Shown here piece by piece: positions 8,208 to 16,851 of a stretch of 64,000 bases of DNA. How positions within the stretch are numbered: position 1 is the stretch's first letter; each line of letters starts with the position of its first letter. A program made the position numbers and the translations under genes. Location of the stretch: contig JAPTHR010000002.1 of the NCBI GenBank assembly GCA_029228645.1, positions 248,001 through 312,000 of the forward strand. Reading direction: 5' to 3'. The notes beneath the pieces are model-generated. The model saw only the letters and a program-made list of their open reading frames with translations. It did not search any database and was not told the origin of the DNA. Source of the stretch: Gammaproteobacteria bacterium Milos-ODIII6. Lineage in GTDB: Bacteria > Pseudomonadota > Gammaproteobacteria > Chromatiales > Chromatiaceae.

Positions 8208-8834
8208 ATGGACAAGAGACGCAGACGACTCATCAAGGCAACCGGTGGAGTGCTGGCCGCGGCAGCGACGCCAGCGATGGCCGCATTGCTCGCCACTCCG
8301 AGACAGTCGACCGGCCCCTTCTACCCGGACGAACTCCCCCTCGACGACGACAATGACCTGATCCACGTCTCGGGCGAGAGCACACCAGCCAGGGGCATCG
8401 CAACAGATCTCGGCGGCAGACTCCTCGACCTCAATGGCAATCCCCTGCGGGAGACCCGCATCGAGATCTGGCAATGCGATGCCAATGGGCGTTACCGCCA
8501 TCCGCGTGACCCCGGTCGACGCGCCATCGATCCGGGCTTTCAGGGGTTCGGACACACCCGCAGCGATGCGCAGGGACGCTACCGCTTTCTGACCATCCGG
8601 CCGGTGCCCTACCCCGGCCGTACGCCACACATCCACGTGGCGGTCTATCCGGAAGGCGAAAGACCGTTCGTCACCCAGCTGTATGTCGCCGGTGATGCGC
8701 GCAACGCCGACGACTTTCTGTATCGCCGCATCCCGGTGGAGCAAAGGCCACTGGTTACGGCCGCCTTCGAGCCGAAGGCTTCTTCAGCAGCGCAGCTATC
8801 CGCCAACTGGGACATCGTGCTCGGCATAGGCTGA
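8208..8834 (+). CDS. Exported intradiol ring-cleavage dioxygenase-like protein
   Basis: 208 residues. The N-terminus 'MDKRRRRLIKATGG' followed by a hydrophobic Ala-rich segment resembles a Tat signal. The rest matches the beta subunit fold of protocatechuate 3,4-dioxygenase. The four iron ligands can be placed at Tyr96 (GRYRHP), Tyr135 (PYPGR), His141 and His143 (TPHIHV). Such enzymes cleave catecholic rings between the hydroxyls using non-haem Fe(III). Export suggests action on external or periplasmic aromatics. There is no partner alpha subunit and no catabolic operon nearby, so the substrate is unknown. AGGA lies about 10 bases before the ATG. Confidence 0.82.
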   Translation: MDKRRRRLIKATGGVLAAAATPAMAALLATPRQSTGPFYPDELPLDDDNDLIHVSGESTPARGIATDLGGRLLDLNGNPLRETRIEIWQCDANGRYRHPRDPGRRAIDPGFQGFGHTRSDAQGRYRFLTIRPVPYPGRTPHIHVAVYPEGERPFVTQLYVAGDARNADDFLYRRIPVEQRPLVTAAFEPKASSAAQLSANWDIVLGIG

Positions 8835-8947
8835 GGTCGAGCGAATAGCCGACCGAGCAAAACCGGGGCCGCAGGATGCGCAGGGCGCGTTCCCGCGGAG
8901 GGAGCACAGTGCTTGCCAGCCGGTGCCGTCCATAGCAGCATGCGTGC

Positions 8948-9241
8948 ATGAAATCGTTGAAACCCCTGTTCCAATTCATCCTGGGCCCACTTGAGAAGGG
9001 CGAAGGCCCGTATTCCTACAGACCGAGCCATCGCAAGATACTGGTCGCGGTCGGCGTCCTGTTCGCTTTTCTGTGCGGGGTATTGATCTACTTCGCGAGT
9101 ACCACCGGGGGGGCAACCGGCTACCTGATCCCGCTGCTGGTATTCGGCACCGTCTCCGCGGTCACCCTGATCGTGGGATTCCTCGGCAGCGACCGCGCGG
9201 TGGCGAAGATTTGGGGGCAGGACAGACCTGGCGGAGACTGA
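8948..9241 (+). CDS. Small two-helix membrane protein, unknown function
   Basis: 97 residues with an amphipathic N-terminus and hydrophobic helices at about 30-50 and 58-80. No family is recognised. The Shine-Dalgarno is weak. Codon use is like that of neighbouring genes, which supports coding. About 250 bases without a convincing gene follow. Confidence 0.5.
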   Translation: MKSLKPLFQFILGPLEKGEGPYSYRPSHRKILVAVGVLFAFLCGVLIYFASTTGGATGYLIPLLVFGTVSAVTLIVGFLGSDRAVAKIWGQDRPGGD

Positions 9242-9491
9242 ACCCACAGCCAGCCAAATACCCTTCTGGGGAGGGTGAAGGCGGGAAGGAAACCTCGATG
9301 ATGTTTGAACGTCGTCTCCATCCCAACCTTGCCCATTGAACCGTTTGTAGGAGCATCGCCCAACCCACTGACAGCTCGGCATCGGCCCGCACGCTACGCC
9401 ATCGAATAGCGCAACACCCGCAAAGCCCCATTGCGCACCTTTTAAGGCTCATGACTTTTTCAGAGGTTCCTTGGTCCCGGATACTGACAAT

Positions 9492-10610
9492 ATGAATATT
9501 CAACCAATTGAGAGAGCTTTATTTCTACTGACCATATTTATAATTAGCTATCCAGCCTGGGTCGTGGCAGAAAAGCCTGTCCAACTTGAATACAAGCAAG
9601 CGGAAATAGAGCATAAGTGGAAAGCGCGTATTCAGTCTTTGCTGGATGAGGACATGGTTCCACTGATTGACCTTCTGTCTTTCCTGCCCAGAGAAAATAG
9701 CAAGCCTGTTATACGTTGGACCAAAGAGATAATGGATGCTGAAGGGGTAGCTCTTATTTCTTTCGCAGGATATTGGGCACCAAAAGAGTCTGGCGGAAAG
9801 GGACACCGCTGGGATTATTTCATTCACCGTGTAGTAAATGCCGACCCTGATCGATTCATCCTCACTACAAACAAGGGTGGAAACAAGAACTGGTGGAATA
9901 AAAAAAGCGGGAGGTCTTGGGACTACATCGACCAGCTTGAGGAACAGGTCCTCAGCGGCAATTATCCCTTTATTGGCCAGATAGAATTTCGCCACTACAG
10001 ATCCAATGCGCAGTGCAAGGCTGGCAAGGTAGACCGGGATATAGATATCCCTATAGATGGGCCGCTCGGCCACCGTGTTTTCCAGCTTTCAGCTGCGAGC
10101 GGGATACCCTTTTCAATTCATCTTGAACCAGAGAACAGCGCTCTCACGGCATTGCAGAAAATGCTACAGAGTTACCCCAAGGCAAAAGTTATTGTCAGTC
10201 ATTTCGGTCAGGTCCGGCATCCGCAAAAAGAAAGCAAATTTGGCCCCAAGCTTGTTGAACAGATGTTAACGGATTATCCAAACCTTTATTTCGACTTGTC
10301 TACCGGGGAGCCAGGGCGCGTATACAAGTGCGGGGATCACCGCGTGCTTGACACCGTTATATGGGAAGGCGGCAGATGGGGAAGCCAGACTGATAGTCTG
10401 AAGAAGGAATACCGGGACATTTTTATCCGGTTCAGCAATCGCTTTGTAGCAGGTTTCGACTATGGGCCAGCAAACAGACAATCAGCGGATTACCTAAAAC
10501 AAAGAATTGAGAACATGCGGCGGATATTGCATGACCTGCCTGATGAGGCAAAACACAATATCGGGTATAGAAATGCCTGGCATCTGCTTACGAAAAACGC
10601 CTGGAATTAA
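9492..10610 (+). CDS. Secreted amidohydrolase-like (TIM-barrel) protein, AT-rich
   Basis: 372 residues from the ATG at 9492, which gives a clean signal peptide ending near 'PAWVVAEK'; an upstream TTG only adds seven residues. The body resembles the amidohydrolase-2 metal-dependent hydrolase family: 'GQIEFRHYRS', 'IPFSIHLEP', 'KVIVSHFGQ', 'LYFDLSTGEP' and 'RFVAGFDYG' fall where barrel strands with His/Asp metal ligands are expected. Base composition is clearly more AT-rich than the neighbours, which suggests acquisition by transfer. The substrate is unknown. Confidence 0.6.
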   Translation: MNIQPIERALFLLTIFIISYPAWVVAEKPVQLEYKQAEIEHKWKARIQSLLDEDMVPLIDLLSFLPRENSKPVIRWTKEIMDAEGVALISFAGYWAPKESGGKGHRWDYFIHRVVNADPDRFILTTNKGGNKNWWNKKSGRSWDYIDQLEEQVLSGNYPFIGQIEFRHYRSNAQCKAGKVDRDIDIPIDGPLGHRVFQLSAASGIPFSIHLEPENSALTALQKMLQSYPKAKVIVSHFGQVRHPQKESKFGPKLVEQMLTDYPNLYFDLSTGEPGRVYKCGDHRVLDTVIWEGGRWGSQTDSLKKEYRDIFIRFSNRFVAGFDYGPANRQSADYLKQRIENMRRILHDLPDEAKHNIGYRNAWHLLTKNAWN

Positions 10611-10759
10611 GTTTCCCTGGTATGAGAGAGAACAGGAAGCGCTGTGACGTTTCTTCACTGGAAACTGCTTACGGCCAAAAGCTGACCGTTCTGCGGATAA
10701 TGCTCCAGCGTCAATGACAAACTCTGGCTGCGGAGTCGATTTGACCAGTCCTCAATTTA

Positions 10760-11035
10760 TCAGAGCAACCCAGGCGGGCGCAGCGGGTCGTTGTTCATCG
10801 GCTCGCGCGGCAACCAGCGCGGGGTGAAATCGGCGCGGCAGTGACAGCGCCCCTCGGCCCCGAAGCGGCGCTCGCGCTCCTGCTCGCAGGCGTCTCTTGT
10901 TGCGAACGGACCAATGATCTCGCCGACCTCGGACGGGGAGGATTGCGGTGGGTGGATATGACACTCGCTGCTGCGGGCGTTCACATCCAGGCCGAGCAGC
11001 AGCGTCAGCCCAATGAGGACGCCTGGGAATCGCAA
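10760..11035 (-). CDS. Small secreted Cys-containing protein
   Basis: 91 residues from a TTG start, with a signal-peptide-like N-terminus ('GVLIGLTLLLGLDVNA') and a small mature domain with four Cys (CHIHPP, ACEQ, CHC). The start lies 3 bases after the stop of the DUF3299 gene, so the two are probably co-translated. No family is recognised. The Cys/His content would allow metal binding, which fits the zinc-type context, but that is inference. Confidence 0.45.
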   Translation of the reverse strand: MRFPGVLIGLTLLLGLDVNARSSECHIHPPQSSPSEVGEIIGPFATRDACEQERERRFGAEGRCHCRADFTPRWLPREPMNNDPLRPPGLL

Positions 11036-11038
11036 GGC

Positions 11039-11725
11039 TCAGGGCTCTTCGGCAGACTCTTCGCCGGGCTCCTCGTAAGGCTCTTCGTAGGGTTCGATCC
11101 GGACTGCATCGAGGGTGTACCCGGCAGCGGCCATCTCGTTTTCCACGCGCTGCACCCGCATGGTGCCGGTCACCGAGACGATATCGAAGAGCTTCGGCCG
11201 GGTGCCCTGGCCCTGTTTCGCCTGCACGTAGACGGTCTGGTTGGCGGGCGGTGGGGGCACGTGCACGCAGGCGCCGTAGTAAGGCACCAGCAGAAAGCCG
11301 GTGGTTTCCTCGGAGTCCGCCTCGACCGGGACCACGAAGCCCGGGAGTTTGACCTTGGCCCCGTCCATGTCAGGGCGCACCGGCGCCTGGTCCCACAGTT
11401 CCTGCAACTTGTCCATCAGCTCGACAGCGCGTGGATCGTCGTCCGCCAGATCATCGACCTGGAATTCCTCCATCAGCTTGTCGGGCCGGAAGTCGTCCGG
11501 GATCAGGGAATCCCATTCGATCTCCCTGACCGGGGAATTCGACGCCTCGCCCGGGTCCGCCTCCGGGGCGACGGGCGGGGCCTGATCCGCAACCTCCGCC
11601 TTGGCATCGGCCGACTCCATCGCATCCGGTTGCGAGGTCGCGACCGGTTGCCCGGAGTCACCACAAGCGCTCAGGAGCAAGACCAGCAAAAACGGCGCCC
11701 AGCGGGGAAAAAGGGGTTTCATCAT
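11039..11725 (-). CDS. DUF3299 lipoprotein, Zrg-type zinc-acquisition component
   Basis: 228 residues from ATG 11725 (a second ATG follows at once). A lipoprotein signal ends in the lipobox LSAC. An acidic Pro-rich linker follows, then a DUF3299 domain with the family signature 'FLLVPYYGACVHVPPPP' and an acidic repeat tail (PYEEPYEEP). DUF3299 proteins occur with DUF2796 proteins and a LolDE-like ABC transporter in zinc-regulated clusters such as Vibrio zrgABCDE. Here the same set is arranged divergently. I do not see a clear Zur box in the 215-base divergent gap. Confidence 0.75.
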   Translation of the reverse strand: MMKPLFPRWAPFLLVLLLSACGDSGQPVATSQPDAMESADAKAEVADQAPPVAPEADPGEASNSPVREIEWDSLIPDDFRPDKLMEEFQVDDLADDDPRAVELMDKLQELWDQAPVRPDMDGAKVKLPGFVVPVEADSEETTGFLLVPYYGACVHVPPPPANQTVYVQAKQGQGTRPKLFDIVSVTGTMRVQRVENEMAAAGYTLDAVRIEPYEEPYEEPGEESAEEP

Positions 11726-11940
11726 CGGATACTCGCGGAATGTCAGCATGGGGCGTGCAACTCGTTGTGCCGCCTTTTGCGGCAGCCGCAGGCGGCGCAC
11801 AAGACTAGCCAAACCGGGCAATGGGATCAACGACGGTTTCTGCGCGGGTCCTAGGTGCCGCTTGTCGCGGGGAATCCCAGCGTAATACCCTTGCGTCTCG
11901 CTGGCGACCAGCCGTACCCGATCGTTCCGGAGAATTCGAG

Positions 11941-12525
11941 ATGTACCGAGCGACAAGCGCCCTGACACTTTCAGCCCTGGTGGCCAGCCTGCTGACCCCG
12001 AACGGCCTGTACGCCGCTGACGAACATGCTCACCGCCAACATGCCGCGCATGTGCACGGGATCGCGACACTGACCCTCGCGGCCGGGGACCATGAGGTCC
12101 AGGTCATGCTGAGCAGTCCGGCCGCAAACATCGTCGGTTTCGAGCATCCACCCGCCAGCGAGTCGGACAGGCGGGCGGTTGCAGAGGCGAAGGCGAAACT
12201 CGAAGACGCCCAGCGCCTGTTCGTTTTTCCGCCAGCGGCGGGCTGTCAGACCGTTCACAGCGAGATCCAGTCCGAGCTGTTTGCCTCCGCTCACGCTGCG
12301 CATGCCCACGAGGCCGAGCACGAGCACGAAGGGCACCCCGCACAACATGCCGACATCGTTGCCGAGTACCATTTCGAGTGTGCCACACCCGGGAAACTGG
12401 AGCGGCTGCAGGTGCAGCTGTTCGAGGTCTTTCCGGCCACCGAACACCTGGAGGTGGAATACGTGATCGGGGACAAACAGGGGGCGGCCGAACTGGGGCA
12501 CGCCCACCCGATCCTCACTTTCTGA
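11941..12525 (+). CDS. DUF2796 (ZrgA-like) periplasmic His-rich zinc-binding protein
   Basis: 194 residues with a signal peptide ending near 'GLYAADE'. Two His clusters stand out: an N-terminal one (HAHRQHAAHVHG) and an internal loop (HAAHAHEAEHEHEGHPAQH) typical of periplasmic zinc carriers such as ZnuA/ZrgA. The DUF2796 core motif 'VHGIATLTLA' is present. GGAG sits about 9 bases before the ATG. The ABC ATPase starts 36 bases after the stop, so they form an operon. The role is inferred to be capturing zinc for the downstream transporter. Confidence 0.78.
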   Translation: MYRATSALTLSALVASLLTPNGLYAADEHAHRQHAAHVHGIATLTLAAGDHEVQVMLSSPAANIVGFEHPPASESDRRAVAEAKAKLEDAQRLFVFPPAAGCQTVHSEIQSELFASAHAAHAHEAEHEHEGHPAQHADIVAEYHFECATPGKLERLQVQLFEVFPATEHLEVEYVIGDKQGAAELGHAHPILTF

Positions 12526-12560
12526 GACATGTCGCCCCACTGCACCGATCGTCGCCCCGC

Positions 12561-13310
12561 ATGAGCCCCGCTGCCAAGCACACGCCTGGAGACCGGCCTG
12601 CGATCATCGACATCCAGGCACTGTCCTACCGCTGGAACGACAACGGCCCCATCGTACTGGGTATCGATACGCTTCAGGTGGCAGCTGGCGAGCAGCTGTT
12701 CATCGAGGGTCCGAGCGGGAGCGGCAAGAGCACCCTGCTGAGCCTGCTGGCGGGCGTCACCTCGCCCCAGAAAGGCGCCATCCGCGTGCTGGAGCAACGC
12801 CTGGACCGCCTCGGCAGCGTCGAACGGGATCACTTCCGCGCCGATCACATCGGGTACGTGTTTCAGATGTTCAACCTGATCCCGTATCTGTCCATGCTCG
12901 AGAACGTGACCCTCCCCTGCCGCTTCTCGCGCCAACGTCGGGACCGAGCGATCGGCCGCAGCGGCAGCCCCGCGCAGGAGGCCTTGCGTCTGCTCGGCCA
13001 TCTCGACATGGCGCACGACGAGCTGCTGGAGCGTCCGGTAGCCAACCTGAGCGTCGGCCAGCAACAACGGGTCGCCGCCGCCAGGGCGCTGATGGGCTCG
13101 CCCGAGTTGCTGATCGCCGACGAACCGACCTCCGCGCTCGACACCGATCGGCGCGAGGCCTTCGTCCGACTGTTGTTCGACGAGTGCCGCGAGTCGGGCT
13201 CGACCCTGGTGTTCGTCAGCCACGATCGGTCCCTGCAGAACCTGTTTCACCGCACCATCCGGCTCGCCGACATCAATACCGCGCTCCAGGCGCAGCGGCA
13301 GGCGGGATAA
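12561..13310 (+). CDS. LolD-like ABC transporter ATP-binding protein of the Zrg-type cluster
   Basis: 249 residues. Walker A is GPSGSGKST, Walker B 'LLIADEPTSALD', and the switch His is in 'VFVSHD'. The signature loop reads LSVGQQQR instead of the usual LSGGQQQR, a substitution that could lower ATPase turnover. It belongs to the LolD/MacB/FtsE group that pairs with FtsX-like permeases, and indeed the permease starts 4 bases after its stop. The ATG at 12561 was chosen because the longer upstream frame overlaps the preceding gene. Confidence 0.85.
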   Translation: MSPAAKHTPGDRPAIIDIQALSYRWNDNGPIVLGIDTLQVAAGEQLFIEGPSGSGKSTLLSLLAGVTSPQKGAIRVLEQRLDRLGSVERDHFRADHIGYVFQMFNLIPYLSMLENVTLPCRFSRQRRDRAIGRSGSPAQEALRLLGHLDMAHDELLERPVANLSVGQQQRVAAARALMGSPELLIADEPTSALDTDRREAFVRLLFDECRESGSTLVFVSHDRSLQNLFHRTIRLADINTALQAQRQAG

Positions 13311-13314
13311 GCGG

Positions 13315-14574
13315 ATGCCGATCCTGAGCCTGGCGTGGAAGAGCCTGTTGAATCGACGCTTCACGGTCATGCTGACGGTGTTTTCGATCGCCCTGAGTGT
13401 GGCCCTGCTGCTCGGGGTGGAACGCCTGCGCGACCAGACACGCGCGAGCTTCGCCAACACCATCTCCGGCACCGACCTGATCGTCGGCGCGCGCGGCGGG
13501 GCGGTACAACTGCTGCTGTACTCGGTGTTTCGCATGGGCGACGCCAGCAACAACCTCTCCTGGGAGAGCTACCAGGCGATTGCGCGCCACCCCAAGGTCG
13601 CCTGGACCGTGCCGATGTCACTCGGCGACTCGCATCGCGGCTACCGCGTCCTCGGCACCAATGGCGATTACTTCGAACACTACCGTTACGCCCGCAAGCA
13701 GGCCCTCAGCTTCGCCCAGGGCACACCCTTCTCCGACCTTTATGACGCCGTGTTGGGCGCCGAGGTGGCGAGCGCACTCGGCTACCGGCTGGGCGATCCG
13801 ATCGTACTGGCGCATGGCGCCAGCGACGTCGCTTTTGCGCGTCACGACGACAAGCCCTTCCGCGTGGTCGGCATCCTGGCGCGCACCGGCACCCCGGTCG
13901 ACCGCACCGTGCATGTCAGCCTGCAGGGCATCGAGGCGATCCATGTCGGCTGGGAGAGCGGCGCACCAGCGCGCGGGCTGAGTCCGAGCGCCGAGCGAGC
14001 ACGCACCATGGACCTCACACCCGAGGCAATCACCGCAATCCTGGTCGGCCTGAAGTCCAGGATCGCCACCTTCCAGGTGCAGCGCTACGTCAACGACTAC
14101 CGCGCCGAACCGCTCACCGCGATTCTCCCCGGAGCAACCCTGAGCCAGCTGTGGAGCCTGATCGGTATCGCCGAGAATGCGCTCCTGATCGTGTCCACCT
14201 TCGTCGTGGTGGTCGGCCTGTTCGGCATGCTCACCGCGGTGCTCACCAGCCTCAACGAGCGGCGCCGGGAGATGGCGATACTGCGCTCGGTCGGTGCACG
14301 CCCGGGGCACGTGTTTGCCCTGGTCATGGGGGAATCCGGCGTGCTGACGCTGTTCGGGGTCGCGCTCGGTTTCACCCTGCTGCACGTGCTGCTGTTCGTG
14401 GCTCAACCCATCCTGGAAAACCAGTTCGGCATCTCGATCGCCATCGGCGCACCCTCGCTATACGAGATCAGCCTGCTCGGCATCATCTGCGCCAGCGGCA
14501 TCCTTATCGGTGCCATTCCAGCCTACCGTGCTTACAAACTCTCTCTGGCGGACGGTCTTTCGGTGCGCGTGTAG
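13315..14574 (+). CDS. FtsX-like ABC transporter permease of the Zrg-type cluster
   Basis: 419 residues with MacB/LolE topology: one N-terminal helix (about 18-38), a large periplasmic domain (about 45-285), then three C-terminal helices with the FtsX-domain motif 'ERRREMAILRSVGARPGHV'. These permeases do not move substrate across the inner membrane; they couple cytoplasmic ATP hydrolysis to periplasmic work. With the DUF2796 and DUF3299 partners it probably drives zinc-related transfer in the envelope. Confidence 0.83.
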   Translation: MPILSLAWKSLLNRRFTVMLTVFSIALSVALLLGVERLRDQTRASFANTISGTDLIVGARGGAVQLLLYSVFRMGDASNNLSWESYQAIARHPKVAWTVPMSLGDSHRGYRVLGTNGDYFEHYRYARKQALSFAQGTPFSDLYDAVLGAEVASALGYRLGDPIVLAHGASDVAFARHDDKPFRVVGILARTGTPVDRTVHVSLQGIEAIHVGWESGAPARGLSPSAERARTMDLTPEAITAILVGLKSRIATFQVQRYVNDYRAEPLTAILPGATLSQLWSLIGIAENALLIVSTFVVVVGLFGMLTAVLTSLNERRREMAILRSVGARPGHVFALVMGESGVLTLFGVALGFTLLHVLLFVAQPILENQFGISIAIGAPSLYEISLLGIICASGILIGAIPAYRAYKLSLADGLSVRV

Positions 14575-14811
14575 CCACAGGGCCGCCATCATCGACGGTT
14601 GATCCATTTCCGCGGTGGGGTAGGCCCTTTTCCGCGTGCAGGCTCCGCGCTCCCTGGCACTCAGGCCGATACAGCAGCCCCATTGGCACATCGTTGCCAA
14701 TACCCGACAGTCCGATCCCCACCCTGACTCGCGAACTTCATTAGAATTTTGCCAGATTAGTATTTTCTACACCTTGCCCCAAAGCAGGTCGTACAGCCAC
14801 GGAGATCGTCC

Positions 14812-16539
14812 ATGTCCCTATCCGCCCGTCCACTCCTCCTTGTTGGGGCCCTGCTGGCCTGCCTGCTGAGCGCCAATGTATTCGCCGAGGTTGTCAGCGA
14901 GACCCTCATATTCCTCAACGAGAACGGTCGCGACCACCTCGTGCAGCGAACCATGCGGACCGAAGGCAGCCAGTACGACTTCTTCGTGAAAAAGAAGATC
15001 GACCGCGATGCGCTCTCCTACGTGCACCCCAACCAATACGATTGGCATGCGGACGATACACAGCTGAATCGCCTGCATTTCAACGACGGCAGCTTCGTGG
15101 TGATGTATCCCGATCGCTTCGAAGAGGAAATCGAGGTCGATGAGAACGGCGTTTTCACGTTCAACAGCTGGAACGGCATCACCCGCGAGGACGGCCATTT
15201 CGGCTCCTGGAACACGCCGACGAACTTCAGCCACTACGCCTATGCGTGGATCGTTCCGCAAAACATCGAGATCATCGACTACCAGGCCAACCGCGAGGGT
15301 GAGTGGGTCTCCCGGGCCAACTCCCTGAGCTTTTTCGCCAGTGACACCAACGACCTGACGTTCACCATTCGCTACCGCAACCGGGATGGCGACGCCGATG
15401 GCGTGAGCAACCGCCTCGATCGCTGTCCGCAAACACCCAAAGGCGCGGCAGTCGATGAGCACGGCTGTGTATCCGACAGCGATGGCGACGGTGTCGCCAA
15501 TACCGACGATCGCTGCCCGCTGACTGTTGCGGGTACTGCTGTCGACAGCCTCGGTTGTGATTTGGACAGCGACAGTGACGGCATCGCCGATCACATGGAT
15601 CGATGCCCGCAGACCCCCGCCGGCGCACTCATCGATCGCCAGGGTTGCGAGCTGGACTTCGACGCGGACGGCGTGGTCAACAGCCGGGATGAATGCGCTC
15701 ACACCCCGTACCCGCGTGAGGTCGATCAACGCGGCTGCGAGCCGGATCAGGATGGCGACGGCGTCGCGGATGCGCTGGACAAGTGCCCGGACAGCGCGCT
15801 GAAGGCAGAAGTGGACTGCCAAGGCTGTGAGCTCGACGGCGACAAGGATGGCGTGGTCGACTCGAAGGATCAGTGCCCCGAAACGCCCGCCGGTGCCGCG
15901 GTCGATGCCATAGGCTGCGAACTCGACAGCGATAACGATGGCGTGGTCGACTCGAAGGATCAGTGCCCCGAAACGCCCGCCGGTGCCGCGGTCGATGCCA
16001 TAGGCTGCGAACTCGACAGCGATAACGATGGCGTGGTCGACTCGAAGGACCAGTGCCCCGAGACACCCGCCGGTGCCGCGGTCGATGCCATAGGCTGCGA
16101 ACTCGACAGCGATAACGACGGTGTGCTCAACAAGACCGATCTCTGCCCGGAAACCAAACCGGGTACCGAAGTCGATGCCACCGGCTGTGATCGGACCGCC
16201 GCCATCGTGCTCGATGGTGTGAACTTTCACACCGGCTCTGCCGATCTCACCGAGGAGGCCAAAGGGATTCTCGATGGGGTTGCCGCCAGCCTCTCCGGCT
16301 TGAACTCCCTGAAACTCGAAGTCGGTGGACACACCGATTCCTCGGGTGCGGCGGAACTCAATCGGCAGTTGTCCCAGGCGCGTGCCGAATCGGTGCGCGA
16401 TTACCTGATCGACAAGGGTGTCGCCGCCGATATCCTCAGCGCCGTGGGCTACGGTCCGGACAAGCCGGTGGCCGACAATACATCGGCCGAGGGGCGTAGC
16501 CTGAACCGTCGGGTGGAACTCAATCGCCTGGAAAACTGA
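14812..16539 (+). CDS. OmpA-family protein with thrombospondin type-3 calcium-binding repeats
   Basis: 575 residues: a signal peptide (cleavage near 'ANVFAEV'), a 160-residue N-terminal domain of unknown type with many aromatic residues, then about ten TSP3-like repeats (D-x-D-x-D-G-V-x-D...C-P-x-T-P...G-C) from about 190 to 460, and a C-terminal OmpA-like domain (about 465-575) with 'GHTDSSGAAELN' and 'RSLNRRVE' for binding diaminopimelate in peptidoglycan. It should anchor to the cell wall with calcium-stiffened repeats reaching outwards. GGAG is 8 bases before the ATG. Three repeats are almost identical at DNA level. Confidence 0.87.
   Translation: MSLSARPLLLVGALLACLLSANVFAEVVSETLIFLNENGRDHLVQRTMRTEGSQYDFFVKKKIDRDALSYVHPNQYDWHADDTQLNRLHFNDGSFVVMYPDRFEEEIEVDENGVFTFNSWNGITREDGHFGSWNTPTNFSHYAYAWIVPQNIEIIDYQANREGEWVSRANSLSFFASDTNDLTFTIRYRNRDGDADGVSNRLDRCPQTPKGAAVDEHGCVSDSDGDGVANTDDRCPLTVAGTAVDSLGCDLDSDSDGIADHMDRCPQTPAGALIDRQGCELDFDADGVVNSRDECAHTPYPREVDQRGCEPDQDGDGVADALDKCPDSALKAEVDCQGCELDGDKDGVVDSKDQCPETPAGAAVDAIGCELDSDNDGVVDSKDQCPETPAGAAVDAIGCELDSDNDGVVDSKDQCPETPAGAAVDAIGCELDSDNDGVLNKTDLCPETKPGTEVDATGCDRTAAIVLDGVNFHTGSADLTEEAKGILDGVAASLSGLNSLKLEVGGHTDSSGAAELNRQLSQARAESVRDYLIDKGVAADILSAVGYGPDKPVADNTSAEGRSLNRRVELNRLEN
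15850..16119 (+). repeat. Three near-identical tandem 90-bp coding repeats in the TSP3 region
   Basis: Units begin at 15850, 15940 and 16030, each opening with ggcgtggtcgactcgaagga. Copies 1 and 2 match almost perfectly, and copy 3 has only a few silent changes. Each encodes 30 residues with one Asp-rich calcium loop and a Cys pair. Such recent in-frame duplication makes repeat number likely to vary between strains. Confidence 0.9.
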
Positions 16540-16851
16540 TTAGTCGCTCTCTTGCGAAGCAAGCACGGACCGACCGGCCACCGGAAGGCTCTTTTGCCCT
16601 GGGGCGGCCCGCCACGTCCGTGCGCTTCGCGGTGACCGATCGCAATCCCGGTCGGCACTTCGTCGGGGTTGCCCGACAAGCGCTGGTTTGCAGCCGGCTG
16701 GCTCCGGTGCTGAAGTCTCAAGTGTATCCACGCGCACGATGGTCGCTTGATAAATCCGCGCTGGGACGGGGCCGGGGCATGCCAACTGGCTGGATGATCC
16801 AGCTGTACGGACTCCTGCTTCACCGAATATCTCTCAGAGGGAGGAAGCAAC
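16540..16851. other. Intergenic region between ompA-like and peptidoglycan-binding lipoprotein genes
   Basis: 312 bases. Open frames on both strands lack start signals and coding bias, so I see no gene. Just before the next ATG is a strong ribosome-binding site, GAGGGAGG (about 16839-16846). A promoter is expected here but no clear -35/-10 pair can be singled out. Confidence 0.5.

Noticed and set aside
8645-9382. Long minus-strand frame opposite the dioxygenase and small membrane protein
   Set aside because: It is a shadow of GC-rich coding sequence on the plus strand, without ribosome site or recognisable domains.
15850-16119. Regular 90-bp repeats as a CRISPR array
   Set aside because: Units are head-to-tail without spacers and encode TSP3 repeats in frame within an OmpA-type protein.
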